This document shows, piece after piece, positions 1-7,981 of a DNA stretch of 64,000 bases. The DNA is from Thalassorhabdus alkalitolerans (GTDB lineage: Bacteria > Bacillota > Bacilli > Bacillales > Marinococcaceae). The DNA is taken from NCBI RefSeq assembly GCF_042656585.1, contig NZ_JBHSPG010000023.1, one strand, 5' to 3'. The position numbers were made by a program, and so were the translations under genes. The stretch's first letter is position 1; each line of letters starts with the position of its first letter. The notes below the pieces were generated by a model. It saw only the letters and a list, made by a program, of their open reading frames with translations. It did not search any database and was not told the origin of the DNA.

Positions 1-44
1 GCGATCGGGTGATTAAATATTTGTAATAGCGTTACTTGTCTCAC
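1..44 (-). CDS. 5' end of an unidentified gene leaving the window
   Basis: On the minus strand a GTG codon at 44-42 follows an AGGAGG ribosome site at a 7-base spacing (about 52-57). The 14 codons that remain in the window are open and read MRQVTLLQIFNHPI. Only this fragment is visible, so the family cannot be named. The gene is divergent from the glycosidase-like gene that begins at 476. Confidence 0.45.
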   Translation of the reverse strand, partial: MRQVTLLQIFNHPI

Positions 45-475
45 CAAAATCCCTCCTATACTTATAGTCTCTTCTAAATATATTTTTACTATTATAACGA
101 TTTCCAAACATACTTGCAAGTGAAATTTAAACGTTTTAGTTTACCGCTGCCTATATTATCTTAGTCACAATATATACAAGGTATTCGTCATAATTTTAAT
201 TGCATGTTACTGGTTTTTTTCAATATAGACAGGGTAAACAAACCTTGCGAGAAGTAATAAAAAATTGCGAGAGAAGGGAGATAATGACATATCGCGGGAG
301 GAGTAACAAAGAAAGTTGTAAAAGAAATGAAATTTTTCCCTAAATCTATTGGTATGCAATCTTGAGCGTAGTATAATTTTGGAAGAAAGTATATTGAAAA
401 TGATATGTATTCCAAATATTTGTCTGGAAATCGGGAATCAGAATGTGAACTATACATAAAAGGGGCAGTGGGAAA
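45..475. other. Intergenic region, divergent promoters expected
   Basis: This stretch of about 430 bases is AT-rich and lies between two divergent genes. It should carry promoters for both, but I could not pick a convincing -35/-10 pair. A reading frame on the minus strand crosses it into the next gene, but it has no ribosome site and looks like chance. Confidence 0.5.
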
Positions 476-1681
476 ATGAAAAAATATGCTATTGGAGCAG
501 GGACAGCATTGTTGGCTACCGTGTTGTTTATCTCTCCTGAATCTGCAAAAGCTGAAGAAACGTCTGACGTTGGACAGCACAGTCATAAAGTATCAGAAGC
601 AAAAGAAAGAGAATTGCCAGAAAGAATGCTGCGTTTTCGCTATGAATCCGGTTACACCTTTGAATATCCGGACGCAGTTCGTGGGACATTTGTAACCGGC
701 CACTCAGCAGGTGGCTCCAAGTTTAATGAACTTATTGAATTAACAAACGAAACGGAGCTAAACGCGATGGTTATTGATGTCAAGGATGATCATGGCCACC
801 TGACATTCAGGCCAAACGAAGATTCTCCGTACATGGATATCAGCCAGGAATGGATTAATGACCCTGAGGAAATGATGGCTACCCTCGAAGAACATGAAAT
901 ATATCCGATAGCCCGTGTGGTGGTTTTTAAAGATACTGTATTAGCAGAAGAAAGACCGGAATGGTCTTTCACTCAAGATGGGGAAGTATGGAAAAATAAC
1001 AGAGGAGAAGCCTTTGTGAACCCGTTTGTTGAAGAAGTTTGGGATTATAACATTGACATTGCTGAAAAAGCAGCCCAGCTGGGTTTCCAGGAAATTCAGT
1101 TTGACTATGTGCGTTTTCCGGAAGGGTTTGAAAACAGGTACGATGTGTTAGATTATGACCATGGAAATTACGCTGACAGTGATGATGATGTGGAAGCGAG
1201 AGTGGATGCTGTATCCGACTTTGTGGCACATGCCAGGGAGAGGCTTGGAGGCGCCTATGATGTAGATGTTTCGGTTGATGTTTTTGGTTATGCATTTACA
1301 GTGGAAAACGCTCCTGGCATTGGACAGAATATCGTGAAAATTTCAGAAAATGTAGATGTTATTTCTTCCATGATTTATCCGAGTCATTGGACTCCTCATT
1401 TTGGATTAGACAAGCCGGACTTATACCCCTACGAACTGACCGATGCCTATGCTCAAGTAGAAAATGAAGTGCTGGGACAGCTTGATGATCCACCGGTATC
1501 AAGACCATGGATTCAGGACTTCACAGCGAGCTACCTTGGTGCCGGTAACTATATCCCTTATGGAGTAGAAGAGGTGGAAGCTCAAATCAGGGCCTTAAAT
1601 GAAAATGGCATTGATGAATTCCTGCTGTGGAATGCAAGTAATAATTATACCGAAGGGGTAGATTACACCCCATTAGATTAA
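476..1681 (+). CDS. Secreted putative glycoside hydrolase (DUF4015 type)
   Basis: The 401-residue protein has an N-terminal signal peptide (Lys-Lys start, hydrophobic core to about residue 20, cleavage near AKAEE). A TIM-barrel-like domain follows. Ordered motifs are GTFVTGHSAGG, a VIDVKDDHG strand, an ARVVVFKD strand, QFDYVRFPEG with acidic residues, SVDVFGYA, SSMIYPSHW and FLLWNASNNYT. These match the bacterial DUF4015 'putative glycosyl hydrolase' family found beside cell-wall and stress genes in Bacillales. The substrate is unknown; an exported polysaccharide-processing role is inferred. The ATG at 476 follows an AGGGGCAGTGGGA-like ribosome site. The gene appears monocistronic; yjbC begins about 190 bases later in the same direction. 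Confidence 0.8.
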   Translation: MKKYAIGAGTALLATVLFISPESAKAEETSDVGQHSHKVSEAKERELPERMLRFRYESGYTFEYPDAVRGTFVTGHSAGGSKFNELIELTNETELNAMVIDVKDDHGHLTFRPNEDSPYMDISQEWINDPEEMMATLEEHEIYPIARVVVFKDTVLAEERPEWSFTQDGEVWKNNRGEAFVNPFVEEVWDYNIDIAEKAAQLGFQEIQFDYVRFPEGFENRYDVLDYDHGNYADSDDDVEARVDAVSDFVAHARERLGGAYDVDVSVDVFGYAFTVENAPGIGQNIVKISENVDVISSMIYPSHWTPHFGLDKPDLYPYELTDAYAQVENEVLGQLDDPPVSRPWIQDFTASYLGAGNYIPYGVEEVEAQIRALNENGIDEFLLWNASNNYTEGVDYTPLD

Positions 1682-1870
1682 AGCAAAGAGGATGTAGAGG
1701 ATGTCTTATTCCAGTCCCATACTCGTGACAGGAATGAGGCATCTTTTTTATTGGGATCATTAGGTGGATAAAAGGTGAAAGGGTGCGGAAACTAAAGGCA
1801 GGTGGTTCCAAAATAATCAGAATTCTCGTATAATGTAGTGGAGAAGACAAATGGAGGTTATAGTAACCAT

Positions 1871-2443
1871 ATGAATTGGTACGAAAAGCTGAACCAGTAT
1901 TTCCCTATAGAAGAAATGAAGTCGAAGGAGCATATGGAGCTGCTTTTAAAAGAAAAAGGTGACATTTACCGTAAAGATGAAGGCCCTCATCATGTCATTA
2001 TGTATGTGGAAACAGAAGACTTTGTCTTCATTGACTATCTATTTGTTTCGAAGAAAAGCCGGGGACAAGGCTTGGGCCATAAGCTTATAGATAAGTTGAA
2101 GAAAAAAGGAAAACCAATTATACTTGAAGTAGAGCCACTAGACTACGAAGACACAGATAGTGAAAAAAGACTTCGTTTTTATCAGCGGGAAGGGTTTAAA
2201 CATGCAAAGTCGATAGGCTATAGCCGCCGTTCCTTAGCAACTAAAGAAGTGAACACGTTAGAGATTTTATATTGGTCTCCAGGAAATGAATCAGAGGAAA
2301 CCATTTATGAGAAGATGAAGCACACTTATGAAAACATTCATACGTACAAGGACCAGCAGTTATATGGAGAATCCTATCAGGATGTTGATGAAGTTCTGAC
2401 TTACACTGAAAAGGCATCAGAACGGAAGAAAGAAGAAGTTTAG
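1871..2443 (+). CDS. yjbC: GNAT-family N-acetyltransferase, YjbC type
   Basis: The product is about 190 residues. The N-terminal half carries the GNAT acetyl-CoA-binding pattern (FVSKKSRGQGLGHKLIDKL near residues 59-77) and a LRFYQREGFK motif. The C-terminal extension, with ILYWSPGNES and ENIHTYKDQQLYGESY, is characteristic of the Bacillus YjbC group. In B. subtilis this gene lies directly upstream of spx, as here. I chose the ATG at 1871 (MNWYEKL) over the one at 1838 because family members begin there and a GGAGG lies at 1853-1857, although the 13-base spacing is long. The acetyl acceptor is unknown. Confidence 0.85.
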   Translation: MNWYEKLNQYFPIEEMKSKEHMELLLKEKGDIYRKDEGPHHVIMYVETEDFVFIDYLFVSKKSRGQGLGHKLIDKLKKKGKPIILEVEPLDYEDTDSEKRLRFYQREGFKHAKSIGYSRRSLATKEVNTLEILYWSPGNESEETIYEKMKHTYENIHTYKDQQLYGESYQDVDEVLTYTEKASERKKEEV

Positions 2444-2563
2444 AACTGCTCATCCTCTATGGTTTCAAGGTACCATCCTCTTTTTGTCAGAGCATGTTCT
2501 AATTTTGGATTGTCAATCAAACAAAGTTTACTCGAACATCTCTTTCACAAGGAGGGAGAAATA

Positions 2564-2701
2564 ATGAAAAACAAACAAAAGCTGAAACGCAAAAATAAAA
2601 GAGAGGTCCTTCGTGATATGCTGAGGAAGAATTTAAAGGATCTTAATAGACTGCCTCAGCCTGAAAGAGGTCCTGCTCAGCCAACAAAGACATCTGCCTG
2701 A
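2564..2701 (+). CDS. Small basic protein, 45 residues, unknown function
   Basis: A very strong ribosome site (AAGGAGGGAG, 2549-2558) precedes the ATG at 2564. The product is rich in Lys and Arg over its first 25 residues (KQKLKRKNKREVLRDMLRK) and Pro-rich at its C-terminus. A rho-independent terminator follows at once. A longer frame from 2459 is open but has no ribosome site. The gene lies between yjbC and spx and has no assigned function. Strong translation signals make it likely to be real. Confidence 0.6.
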   Translation: MKNKQKLKRKNKREVLRDMLRKNLKDLNRLPQPERGPAQPTKTSA

Positions 2702-2710
2702 ACCAAAAAA

Positions 2711-2745
2711 AGAAAGCCGCTATCACTGCGGTTTTCTTTTTTTAT
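2711..2745 (+). terminator. Rho-independent terminator
   Basis: A 10-base stem (AGAAAGCCGC / GCGGTTTTCT, one G-T pair) is followed by a run of T. It ends the yjbC-small protein unit. Confidence 0.8.
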
Positions 2746-3117
2746 AGCTCTGTTATAGTCCAATGGTGACTTCTATAAGGGATTTGATTGTAGATAAAAG
2801 TAAGGCGGCTTCATTTTTCTGTTGAAGCTGTGACATGTTGCATCGTTTACTGAACATCAACAACAAAATGTGACAAGCAAAGCCCTTATGATAAAAAATG
2901 AAAAAAAGGTTTATAGAGAATTTAGAAAAGGTATATAAAGATTGTGCGTATCTGTAAGCTGTGAATTATGTAACTATGTCAAAAAAAACGAATATCTTGA
3001 AAAAATGTACCCAAATTAGAATAATTATTGTATAATTATATTTGTAAAGATGAAGAACTACCGTGGAAAACTATTTAATATAATATATCGTTTCTTTGAA
3101 GGGAGAGGTTTCAACCA
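2746..3117. other. spx upstream region
   Basis: About 370 bases without a gene. It is strongly AT-rich toward spx. The only element I can support is a sigma-A-like promoter at 2997-3025. The long leader suggests several promoters, as known for B. subtilis spx, but I cannot assign them. Confidence 0.5.
2997..3025 (+). promoter_or_regulatory. Candidate sigma-A promoter of spx
   Basis: TTGAAA at 2997-3002 and AATAAT at 3020-3025 are separated by 17 bases. A second TATAAT lies at 3031-3036. The leader to the ATG at 3118 would be about 85 bases. Confidence 0.4.
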
Positions 3118-3513
3118 ATGGTAACCTTGCTCACATCTCCAAGCTGCACATCATGCCGGAAGGCAAGAGCGTGGCTGGAAGAACATAATATTCCATATGA
3201 AGAGAGAAATGTATTTGCATCTCCTCTTACCGTGGATGAAGTTAAAGAAGTCGTTCGAATGACAGAAGATGGAACCGACGAAATTGTATCCAAAAGATCC
3301 AAGGTGTTCCAAGAGCTAGAAGTTGAGCTTGAATCCATGCCTTTGCAGCAATTATTCGAGTTAATCAGTGAACATCCAGGGTTACTGAGACGGCCGATTA
3401 TTTTTGATGAAAAACGTTTGCAGGTTGGATACAATGAAGCGGAAATTCGCCGTTTTCTACCGAGAAAAGTTCGTACTTTTAACTTATTAGAAGCACAGAA
3501 AATGGTGAATTAA
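3118..3513 (+). CDS. spx: Spx, disulfide-stress regulator (ArsC family)
   Basis: The 131-residue protein matches Spx end to end. It binds the RNA polymerase alpha C-terminal domain and redirects transcription under thiol stress. The redox switch C10-T-S-C13 is intact (CTSCRKA). The RRPIIFDEKRLQVGYNE segment typical of Spx is present at about residues 91-107, and the C-terminus carries the flexible ClpXP-recognised tail (ends QKMVN rather than the usual LAN). The ribosome site GGGAGAGG lies 8 bases before the ATG. The adaptor that delivers Spx to ClpXP, spxH, is at 11719-12636, and the ClpC adaptor mecA is the next gene. Monocistronic, with a strong terminator. Confidence 0.97.
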   Translation: MVTLLTSPSCTSCRKARAWLEEHNIPYEERNVFASPLTVDEVKEVVRMTEDGTDEIVSKRSKVFQELEVELESMPLQQLFELISEHPGLLRRPIIFDEKRLQVGYNEAEIRRFLPRKVRTFNLLEAQKMVN

Positions 3514-3522
3514 TGTATAAAA

Positions 3523-3566
3523 AGAAAAAGCTTCTACTTATCAATTGTAGAAGCTTTTTCTCATTT
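3523..3566 (+). terminator. Terminator of spx
   Basis: A perfect 15-base stem (arms 3523-3537 and 3547-3561) with a 9-base loop, ending in T-rich sequence. Confidence 0.9.
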
Positions 3567-3988
3567 ACATACTATTTACATAAATAGAACAAAGTTTGGC
3601 AATCCTTCAAACAACGAAGCATATAGGAGAAGAAAAGTGTGGTTTTCTATACCGAAACGAGCTGAAGAAATGTTATAATATATGTAGGAAGGGAATAATT
3701 GTTGTTGTAATTATAATTTTCAAAATAATTCTTGACAATGCACGCGCTTTCCTTGAAAATAATGATTTAATAAAAGGTTTACACGACCCATTCTCTTGAT
3801 TCGCTCCGCTCCCATCATAAACGAAAAACAGTAAGGGATGAGCACCAGCCTTAACAACAATCGTCTTATCGTATAAAATAATTAATATAATAAACGATAA
3901 GATTATAGATGCTTTGCACTGGGTATAGCCGTACTAAAGATATCTTGGAGAAAAGCATTCGACCTTACCTAGTAGGAGGGAGAGAATC
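3567..3988. other. spx-mecA intergenic region
   Basis: About 420 bases between terminator and mecA. A TTGACA at about 3733 is followed by weak -10 sequences but leads to no gene. A perfect 9-base inverted repeat lies at 3864-3902. A short open frame across 3596-3799 lacks a ribosome site. Confidence 0.5.
3864..3902. repeat. Inverted repeat upstream of mecA
   Basis: TCTTATCGT (3864-3872) and ACGATAAGA (3894-3902) are perfect inverted copies around a 21-base, purely A/T-rich loop. It may be an operator or an mRNA leader hairpin. No T-run follows, so it is not a typical terminator. Confidence 0.5.
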
Positions 3989-4660
3989 ATGGAAATCGAA
4001 AGAATTAATGACTCCACAATTAAGTTTTATATCACGTATCGTGACATTGAAGATAGAGGTTTTGACAGAGATGAGATCTGGTATAACAGAGAACGTGGAG
4101 AAGAGCTCTTTTTTGAAATGATGAATGAAGCAACGGATCATCAAGATTCATTTGAAATAGAAGGTCCCCTTTGGATCCAGATCCAGGCTCTAGAGAAAGG
4201 ACTTGAAGTAGTAGTAACTAGAGGCCAGATTTCTGATGGTAATGTAAAACTGGAAATTCCTGTAACTCAGGATAAAGGTGAAGACATGCCTGTGGATGAT
4301 AACATTGTTGATATGCTGGATGAACAGTTCCGTTCTTCCCAAAAGAGTCGTCAATATAGTCAAAACCAGGATGAAGAACTTGAACTTGTTATTGAATTTA
4401 AGGATTTAGAGGATTTGATATCACTAAGTCAATCCTTTGATGCATCGTACGTGAAAAACGAAGTATACCACTTCCAAGGCTCCTATTACTTGTATCTTCT
4501 CTTTGATAATCACTACACAGAAGATGAACAGGATGATATGTTAAGCCGGGTGCTCGAATATGGAGAAGAGTCTGATGTGTCGATTTACCGTATTAGAGAG
4601 TATGGTAAGACTATTGTAGAAGAAAACGGTTTGCAGGTTATAAAAGATAACTTTTCATAA
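3989..4660 (+). CDS. mecA: MecA adaptor protein for ClpCP
   Basis: The 223-residue protein matches MecA. The N-terminal substrate-binding domain starts MEIERINDSTIKFYITYRDIEDRGF. An acidic linker at about 105-125 is followed by a C-terminal ClpC-binding domain (ELVIEFKDLEDLI, YYLYLLF, EYGE, IREYGK). It delivers substrates such as ComK to ClpCP and dampens competence; coiA downstream is a competence gene. The ribosome site TAGGAGGGAG precedes the ATG. Spacing to neighbours and a strong terminator suggest a single-gene unit. Confidence 0.97.
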   Translation: MEIERINDSTIKFYITYRDIEDRGFDRDEIWYNRERGEELFFEMMNEATDHQDSFEIEGPLWIQIQALEKGLEVVVTRGQISDGNVKLEIPVTQDKGEDMPVDDNIVDMLDEQFRSSQKSRQYSQNQDEELELVIEFKDLEDLISLSQSFDASYVKNEVYHFQGSYYLYLLFDNHYTEDEQDDMLSRVLEYGEESDVSIYRIREYGKTIVEENGLQVIKDNFS

Positions 4661-4682
4661 TCAAGAGAAATCGTGCCTTTTT

Positions 4683-4716
4683 AAAGCCGGTTCCATTAAG
4701 GAACCGGCTTTTTTTG
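4683..4716 (+). terminator. Terminator of mecA
   Basis: A perfect 12-base stem AAAGCCGGTTCC/GGAACCGGCTTT followed by seven T. Confidence 0.95.
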
Positions 4717-4851
4717 CTCGTTCCTGAAAAGAGAGCAAGAGAGACTTTGCTTTTGAACAGTATATAAATAGGGAATGAGGAAGAAAAGGAAGTGGAAAGG
4801 AAGTATTTATCTCATACATAAAATAACAGCTTATGAATTGGAGAAATGACC

Positions 4852-6360
4852 ATGAAAAACCGTTTTAATATTGTCGTCTTTTTATTACTATTGGTTACTG
4901 TTTTTTATATAAGCCGGGACTTATGGGATGGCTGGATTGTAGGAGCTATCACCCTTCTTTTTACTTTTTCAGTCATTTTTATAGCGATTGTTATTTTTCT
5001 GGAGAACAGAAATCCAACAAAGACATTGACCTGGCTGATCGTCTTAGGTGTGTTCCCTGTTGTCGGGTTTATTTTTTATTTACTGTTTGGACAAAATCAT
5101 CGCAAAAACAAAAACTTAACGAAACAAGCAGCCCTTCAAGAGCAGGCATTTGAAAAAATAGAACAAAGCCGCTATTTAGATGAAGGGGAGCTCAGAAAAA
5201 TGGGAAGGCAGGAACAATTATTCCGTCTAGCTCATCGAATAGGAAATAATCCAATAAATTTCAATACAAATACGAAAGTGCTGACAGACGGAAAAGAAAC
5301 CTTCACCCACATTACCCAAACATTAAAAATGGCTAAAGATCACATTCATTTAGTGTATTATATTGTAAGAGATGACAAGCTGGGCCAGGAGATCAAGGAG
5401 ATACTTATCCAGAAAGCCGAAGAAGGGGTAAAGGTTCGTTTTTTGTTTGATGCAGTTGGCTGCTGGAAGCTGTCAAAAAAGTATATTAAAGAGTTAAAAA
5501 ATGCAGGAGTGGAAATGGTTCCTTTTGCTCCTGTCAGACTCCCTCTGATCACACATCAAGTAAATTACCGTAACCACCGGAAAATTATCGTCATTGACGG
5601 TCAGCTTGCATATGTCGGCGGGCTCAATATTGGGGATGAATATATGGGAAGGAATAAGTACTTTGGGATCTGGCGGGATACCCATTTAATGGTGCAAGGA
5701 GAAGCGGTCAGAACTCTTCAATTAATATTTCTGCGGGATTGGTACTATTCGACAGGCAAAGCCCTTTTAGAACCTCAGTACTTGTCGCCGGCTCTTCCGG
5801 AGGGAAAACAAGATGGGGGCGTGCAAATGATCGCAAGCGGGCCGGATACAAAGTGGGAAGTCATTAAAAAACTGTTTTTTTCTATGATTACTTCTGCAAA
5901 AAAATCAATTTGGATTGCTTCCCCTTACTTTATCCCTGATGATGATATCTTGTCTGCATTAAAGATTGCTGCTTTGAGCGGTATTGATGTCAGGTTGTTA
6001 ATGCCTGCAAAACCAGATAAAAGGATTGTATTTTATGCATCGCGTTCCTATTTTCCTGAACTCATGGACGCAGGGGTGAAAATTTATGAATACGACCGTG
6101 GCTTTATGCACAGTAAAATTATGATTGTCGATCATGAGATTGCCTCTTTAGGCACAGCAAATATGGACATGAGAAGTTTTCATTTAAATTTTGAAGTTAA
6201 TGCCTTCCTTTACCGGACAAAAAGTGTAACCACTCTGGTGGGAGATTATATTTATGACTTGGAGCATTCCACCCGGATAATGCTGCCAGAGTTTCAAAAG
6301 AGGCCATTTGTAACAAGAGTCGTAGAATCAACGTCCAGGCTTCTATCTCCATTATTATAG
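4852..6360 (+). CDS. cls: Cardiolipin synthase
   Basis: A membrane enzyme of 502 residues joining two phosphatidylglycerol molecules to cardiolipin. Two N-terminal membrane segments (about 5-28 and 35-60) are followed by two phospholipase-D domains with intact HKD motifs: HRKIIVIDGQLAYVGG near 241 and HSKIMIVDHEIASLGTAN near 417. Length and order match bacterial Cls. I chose the ATG at 4852 rather than 4846 because GGAG lies 8 bases before it and only 2-3 bases before 4846. Cardiolipin content often rises with salinity, which fits the inferred halophilic host. The gene has no clear terminator; a decayed repeat follows. Confidence 0.95.
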   Translation: MKNRFNIVVFLLLLVTVFYISRDLWDGWIVGAITLLFTFSVIFIAIVIFLENRNPTKTLTWLIVLGVFPVVGFIFYLLFGQNHRKNKNLTKQAALQEQAFEKIEQSRYLDEGELRKMGRQEQLFRLAHRIGNNPINFNTNTKVLTDGKETFTHITQTLKMAKDHIHLVYYIVRDDKLGQEIKEILIQKAEEGVKVRFLFDAVGCWKLSKKYIKELKNAGVEMVPFAPVRLPLITHQVNYRNHRKIIVIDGQLAYVGGLNIGDEYMGRNKYFGIWRDTHLMVQGEAVRTLQLIFLRDWYYSTGKALLEPQYLSPALPEGKQDGGVQMIASGPDTKWEVIKKLFFSMITSAKKSIWIASPYFIPDDDILSALKIAALSGIDVRLLMPAKPDKRIVFYASRSYFPELMDAGVKIYEYDRGFMHSKIMIVDHEIASLGTANMDMRSFHLNFEVNAFLYRTKSVTTLVGDYIYDLEHSTRIMLPEFQKRPFVTRVVESTSRLLSPLL

Positions 6361-6409
6361 GACTCTGTTATAGGCGAATAGTCTTTTTATAAGGCTTTTG
6401 TTTGTAAAT

Positions 6410-6600
6410 AAAAGAGCGAGAGCCTTCGGCAGTAGGAGGAGCCGAAGGTCCCGCAGGGTGTTTTTCGAGGAAGATGAGGTTATGCCTAAAGCATAGAAGA
6501 TATCGTGATTGGGATGTAGAATTCATGAATGGATATGGCACTTGTACGTTAGGTGCATGTGAGCGTCTTTTAAGGAAAATCAACTACAAGCTAAAAAGAG
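6410..6600. repeat. Decayed copy of a Bacillaceae dispersed repeat
   Basis: The segment has a GAGCCTTCGGC-type arm, AGGAGGAGCCGAAGGTCCCGC and an AAATCAACTAC end. From memory these resemble the dispersed non-coding repeat common in Bacillaceae (GAGCCGAAG...CCCGCAGG...). Other partial copies lie at 11600-11660 and 21180-21255. No reading frame here has a ribosome site. Confidence 0.4.
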
Positions 6601-6605
6601 CGTGC

Positions 6606-7634
6606 TTACGTGAAATACTCTATGTTTGCTTCCGGGAAATACTCAGAGAGGTGTTTGGAAAAGAATTCTTTTATTTTTTCTTGTTCATCTGTCTGATACA
6701 CATATTTACCTATCCCGTATCGTCCCCATTTATACTTTCTTTTTTCTTCTTCTAATTCCAGCTTGGTCATCGGATAATTTTGTTCAATGACTCGCTTTGC
6801 CGGCTTTGTGAACCGGTGCTGTATTAATTCAAAGGTTAAATCATCCGTGGCAGAAGAAGGTAATGTTTCGCTTAGGTGTTGAAGCATTCCAAGGTATCCA
6901 TCTTCCCATCCTTCGTGGATGTAAATGGGTGCTATGATGAAGCCAAGAGGGAAGCCAGCCTTTGCTACCTTTGCGGCCGCTTCAATTCGTAAGTCTAATG
7001 GTGAGGTGCCTGGTTCAAAGTTTTTAATGACAAAAGGAGCATTAATGCTGAATCGAAACCTTGTCCGGCCGTTATGATTGGCATCAAGAAGATGATCGAC
7101 ATGATGGAATTTGGTCACAAATCGAAGCAGGGCATGTTCTGATTGCCCAATATGCTCTATCGTCTTTTTAAGCGTGTGTGTTAGGTGGTCGATTCCAACG
7201 ATATCAGATGTACAGGAAGCCTCAAACCTGGTTATTTCCGGGGCTCTTTCTTCTACATACTTATCTGCTGCTTCAAAAATTTCTTCTAGGTTAACATAGG
7301 TACGAATATAAGGTTTACTTCCCATTGTTGTTTGAAGATAACAATAATGGCAATGTCCCATACAGCCAGTGGCTAAAGGAATAGCATACTCAGCAGAAGG
7401 CTTGGATGAATCAAAGGACAGAGTTTTTCGGACACCTACAACCAAGGTTGATTTGGCTTTGCGGTATTTTTGTAAGTGAGTATCTCCTGGCAGGTTTCTA
7501 ACTTGATTATGAGAGGTTGTTTGCCGAATTTCTACTCCTTCCTTTTCAAATTTGGCTTTTAATTCCCTGCCAAGTGGGTATTCTAGGGCTCTTGGCTCAA
7601 TATATACAAGCTGGGGATAAAAAGGTTTCATCAT
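6606..7634 (-). CDS. splB: Spore photoproduct lyase
   Basis: A radical-SAM enzyme of 342 residues that reverses the UV-induced thymine dimer 'spore photoproduct' during germination. The iron-sulfur motif C-MGH-C-HY-C (CX3CX2C, about residues 91-98) is present. The SCTSDIVGIDHLTH segment near 140 carries the conserved hydrogen-donor cysteine. The C-terminal KWGRYGIGKYVY motif is also typical. The length matches Bacillus SplB. It lies 11 bases after splA on the same strand, the classic splAB operon, normally transcribed in the forespore. Confidence 0.97.
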   Translation of the reverse strand: MMKPFYPQLVYIEPRALEYPLGRELKAKFEKEGVEIRQTTSHNQVRNLPGDTHLQKYRKAKSTLVVGVRKTLSFDSSKPSAEYAIPLATGCMGHCHYCYLQTTMGSKPYIRTYVNLEEIFEAADKYVEERAPEITRFEASCTSDIVGIDHLTHTLKKTIEHIGQSEHALLRFVTKFHHVDHLLDANHNGRTRFRFSINAPFVIKNFEPGTSPLDLRIEAAAKVAKAGFPLGFIIAPIYIHEGWEDGYLGMLQHLSETLPSSATDDLTFELIQHRFTKPAKRVIEQNYPMTKLELEEEKRKYKWGRYGIGKYVYQTDEQEKIKEFFSKHLSEYFPEANIEYFT

Positions 7635-7645
7635 CCATCTCCTTT

Positions 7646-7888
7646 TTACATTTCACTTTGTTCGTTGTCTTCGAAATAATAATTGTACATCTTTACTGCT
7701 TCTTCATACGTTGTATATATCGCATAATCATCCTGAAGAGGATAGTGGGTATCCATTAGAAATAATGACAGCTCTTCATTGTTTTCCGGGCTTTCAGTAA
7801 TGATTGCTTCCTGAATGGTTGCTACATTTTGAGTGTGAGGGTTGCGGTAAATAACATAAGCTTTGTCCCCGTTTTTAAATTGATTCAC
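7646..7888 (-). CDS. splA: Spore photoproduct operon regulator SplA
   Basis: The 80-residue protein begins MNQFKNGDKAYVIYRNPHTQNVATIQEA and is compared, from memory, with SplA, the negative regulator of splAB. The gene sits directly upstream of splB with an 11-base gap, as in B. subtilis. SplA is thought to act on RNA in a TRAP-like manner, but its mechanism is not well resolved. The ribosome site AAAGGAGAATC lies just before the ATG. The gene is divergent from coiA. Confidence 0.9.
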   Translation of the reverse strand: MNQFKNGDKAYVIYRNPHTQNVATIQEAIITESPENNEELSLFLMDTHYPLQDDYAIYTTYEEAVKMYNYYFEDNEQSEM

Positions 7889-7981
7889 CTAGATTCTCCT
7901 TTCATAAACCATACCAACTTATTCTACAGAGCAGGAATTCGTCTTCCTTCTGGTGAATTGAATATTCATTGGAGGTGTTTT

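Noticed and set aside
188..586. Minus-strand frame across the start of the glycosidase-like gene
   Set aside because: It overlaps a gene with a clear signal peptide and has no ribosome site.
3732..3760. TTGACA promoter
   Set aside because: The -35 is good but no acceptable -10 leads to a gene; mecA is too far away to assign it.
3596..3799. 67-codon frame between spx and mecA
   Set aside because: No ribosome site and no protein-like composition.
7829..7981. Longer CoiA N-terminus
   Set aside because: It overlaps splA on the other strand and lacks a ribosome site, while ATG 7982 has a strong one.
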